From a bacterium (GTDB lineage Bacteria; UBA9089; JASEIO01): DNA of 63,204 nt. Below are positions 62,138-63,204 of the stretch, one piece after another. The notes beneath the pieces were generated by a model. It had not been told where the DNA came from. It ran no database searches and was given only the letters and a program-made list of their open reading frames with translations. Position numbers and translations under genes: made by a program. Each line of letters opens with the position of its first letter. Positions within the stretch are counted from its first letter, which is position 1. Location: the NCBI GenBank assembly GCA_030017475.1, contig JASEIO010000002.1, positions 1 through 63,204 of the forward strand. The letters are read 5' to 3'.

Positions 62138-63202
62138 GTGAACGATCCTATATGGAGAGGAGTTATTGATAGATATAAAGAGTACCTACCTGTGACAGAT
62201 AAGACACCTATAGTTACACTTTTTGAAGGGAACACACCTTTGATTGAGGCCAAAAATCTAATGAGAGAACTTGGTAATAACTTAAGGATTTATCTCAAAT
62301 ATGAAGGACTAAACCCTACCTCTTCCTTTAAAGATAGGGGAATGACTATGGCAGTCTCTAAGGCGCTGGAAGAAGGATCCCGAGCAGTTATGTGTGCCTC
62401 TACTGGAAACACGAGTGCGTCTGCTGCGGCCTATGCAGCAAGATGTGGGATGCAATGCGTGGTATTAATTCCAGAAGGTGCTATTTCCTTAGGAAAGCTT
62501 TCCCAAGCTATGATGTATGGAGCACGTGTCGTTGCTGTAAAAGGAAACTTTGATCAGGCATTAGATTTAGTAAGAGAGATTACCGATAGATATCCTATAA
62601 CCTTGGTCAATTCTATCAATCCCTATAGGATAGAAGGACAAAAAACGGGTGCCTTTGAGATATGTGATGTTTTATCCCAAGCACCAGATTACCATGCAAT
62701 CCCTGTTGGTAATGCAGGGAATATAACTGCATACTGGAAGGGTTACAAGGAGTATAAACAAGCAGGAAAGATAGATACATTACCAAAAATGATTGGTTTT
62801 CAAGCCGCCCGTTCTGCACCTATTGTTGAAGGACGGGTGATTGAACACCCAGAGACTATTGCTACTGCAATAAGAATCGGTAACCCTGCGAGTTGGAAAA
62901 AGGCAGAAGAAGCAAGGGATGAATCTGATGGATTAATCGATAAGGTAACAGATTCGGAGATAATTAAGGCTTATAAAATGCTTGCCCATTTAGAAGGGAT
63001 ATTCGTTGAACCCGCATCAGCAGCTGGGGTTGCAGGAGTGATAAAGCTTAATAAAAGGGGATACTTTCCTAAAGATTCATTAGTTGTATGTATCTTAACT
63101 GGACATGGTCTGAAAGATCCTGATCGAGCAGTGAAGGTAAGTGAACCCCCAGTAGTTGTTCCCGCAAGATTAGAAAAGGTTGTGGAATTATTGGGATATT
63201 AA
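62138..63202 (+). CDS. thrC: Threonine synthase
   Basis: PLP enzyme converting O-phosphohomoserine to threonine. The 354 residues include EGNTPLIEA, the PLP lysine in [15 protein letters not shown] (about 65), [18 protein letters not shown] and [19 protein letters not shown]. The frame begins with GTG at 62138, five bases after AAGGAGG, and ends at the stop 63200-63202, so the gene is complete. This is the shorter bacterial/archaeal-type class. It follows hom by 43 bases, probably in one operon. Confidence 0.96.
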   Translation: MNDPIWRGVIDRYKEYLPVTDKTPIVTLFEGNTPLIEAKNLMRELGNNLRIYLKYEGLNPTSSFKDRGMTMAVSKALEEGSRAVMCASTGNTSASAAAYAARCGMQCVVLIPEGAISLGKLSQAMMYGARVVAVKGNFDQALDLVREITDRYPITLVNSINPYRIEGQKTGAFEICDVLSQAPDYHAIPVGNAGNITAYWKGYKEYKQAGKIDTLPKMIGFQAARSAPIVEGRVIEHPETIATAIRIGNPASWKKAEEARDESDGLIDKVTDSEIIKAYKMLAHLEGIFVEPASAAGVAGVIKLNKRGYFPKDSLVVCILTGHGLKDPDRAVKVSEPPVVVPARLEKVVELLGY

Positions 63203-63204
63203 CC

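Overview
The window reads as chromosomal sequence from an uncultured, AT-rich, flagellated Gram-negative bacterium. The outer membrane is indicated by LptC/LptA/LptB, a TolC-type channel, a CsgG-type lipoprotein and other lipobox proteins. Several gene orders resemble Firmicutes: comFC-yvyF-flgN-flgK-flgL-fliW-csrA-flagellin, aroA-cmk-plsC-ispH, and HPr kinase. This mixture suggests a candidate phylum, but the sequence alone does not fix the taxonomy. I see no phage, insertion sequence, CRISPR array, rRNA or tRNA. Almost everything from 1 to 52.3 kb is transcribed leftward. Genes after 56.6 kb run rightward.

Layout. 1-13.2 kb: flagellar block with two flagellins, CsrA/FliW, hook-associated proteins, FlgN, YvyF, ComFC and a giant duplicated FapA-like protein. 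FlgM is missing from its usual place. Both flagellin leaders carry hairpins with GGGAGG loops plus GGAGG Shine-Dalgarno sequences, as expected for CsrA control. 13.4-24.5 kb: Trm112-like protein, CaCA exchanger, ispH, plsC, cmk, aroA, tyrA, slipin/NfeD, pheA, rapZ, hprK, ptsN. 24.5-28.1 kb: hpf, lptB, lptA, lptC, trpS; rpoN is absent from the place it holds in proteobacteria. 28.2-37.4 kb: a tightly packed accessory cluster, ending with a small Cys-rich protein and an M50 protease. It holds a PocR/degenerate-GGDEF/ketosynthase fusion, two START/SRPBCC proteins, two ICMT-like methyltransferases, a cyclase-family hydrolase, three tiny membrane coiled-coil proteins and an HD-GYP phosphodiesterase. 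This is the best candidate for an undescribed system. 37.4-43.9 kb: DHH/CCA-transferase fusion, XerD-like recombinase, CsgG-like lipoprotein, metallo-hydrolase, Dtd, and a TrkA-N protein with a degenerate K+ filter.

43.9-55 kb holds a second unusual system, a Pel-like exopolysaccharide locus. It has PelF, PelG, a GH114-like hydrolase, a large membrane protein, a HlyD lipoprotein and a TPR-TolC fusion. A divergent DUF2194 deacetylase-like protein with a FlgD-like C-terminus lies beside it. PelB, PelC, PelD and PelE are not in view. 55-63.2 kb: double-parvulin PPIase, ahcY, HPr and EI of the PTS, coaE, hom, thrC.

HPr, EI, HPr kinase, EIIA-Ntr and RapZ form a regulatory PTS with no sugar permease in the window. 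Short dispersed hairpin repeats sit between genes, and one family has contributed the C-terminal codons of cmk and apparently of trpS.
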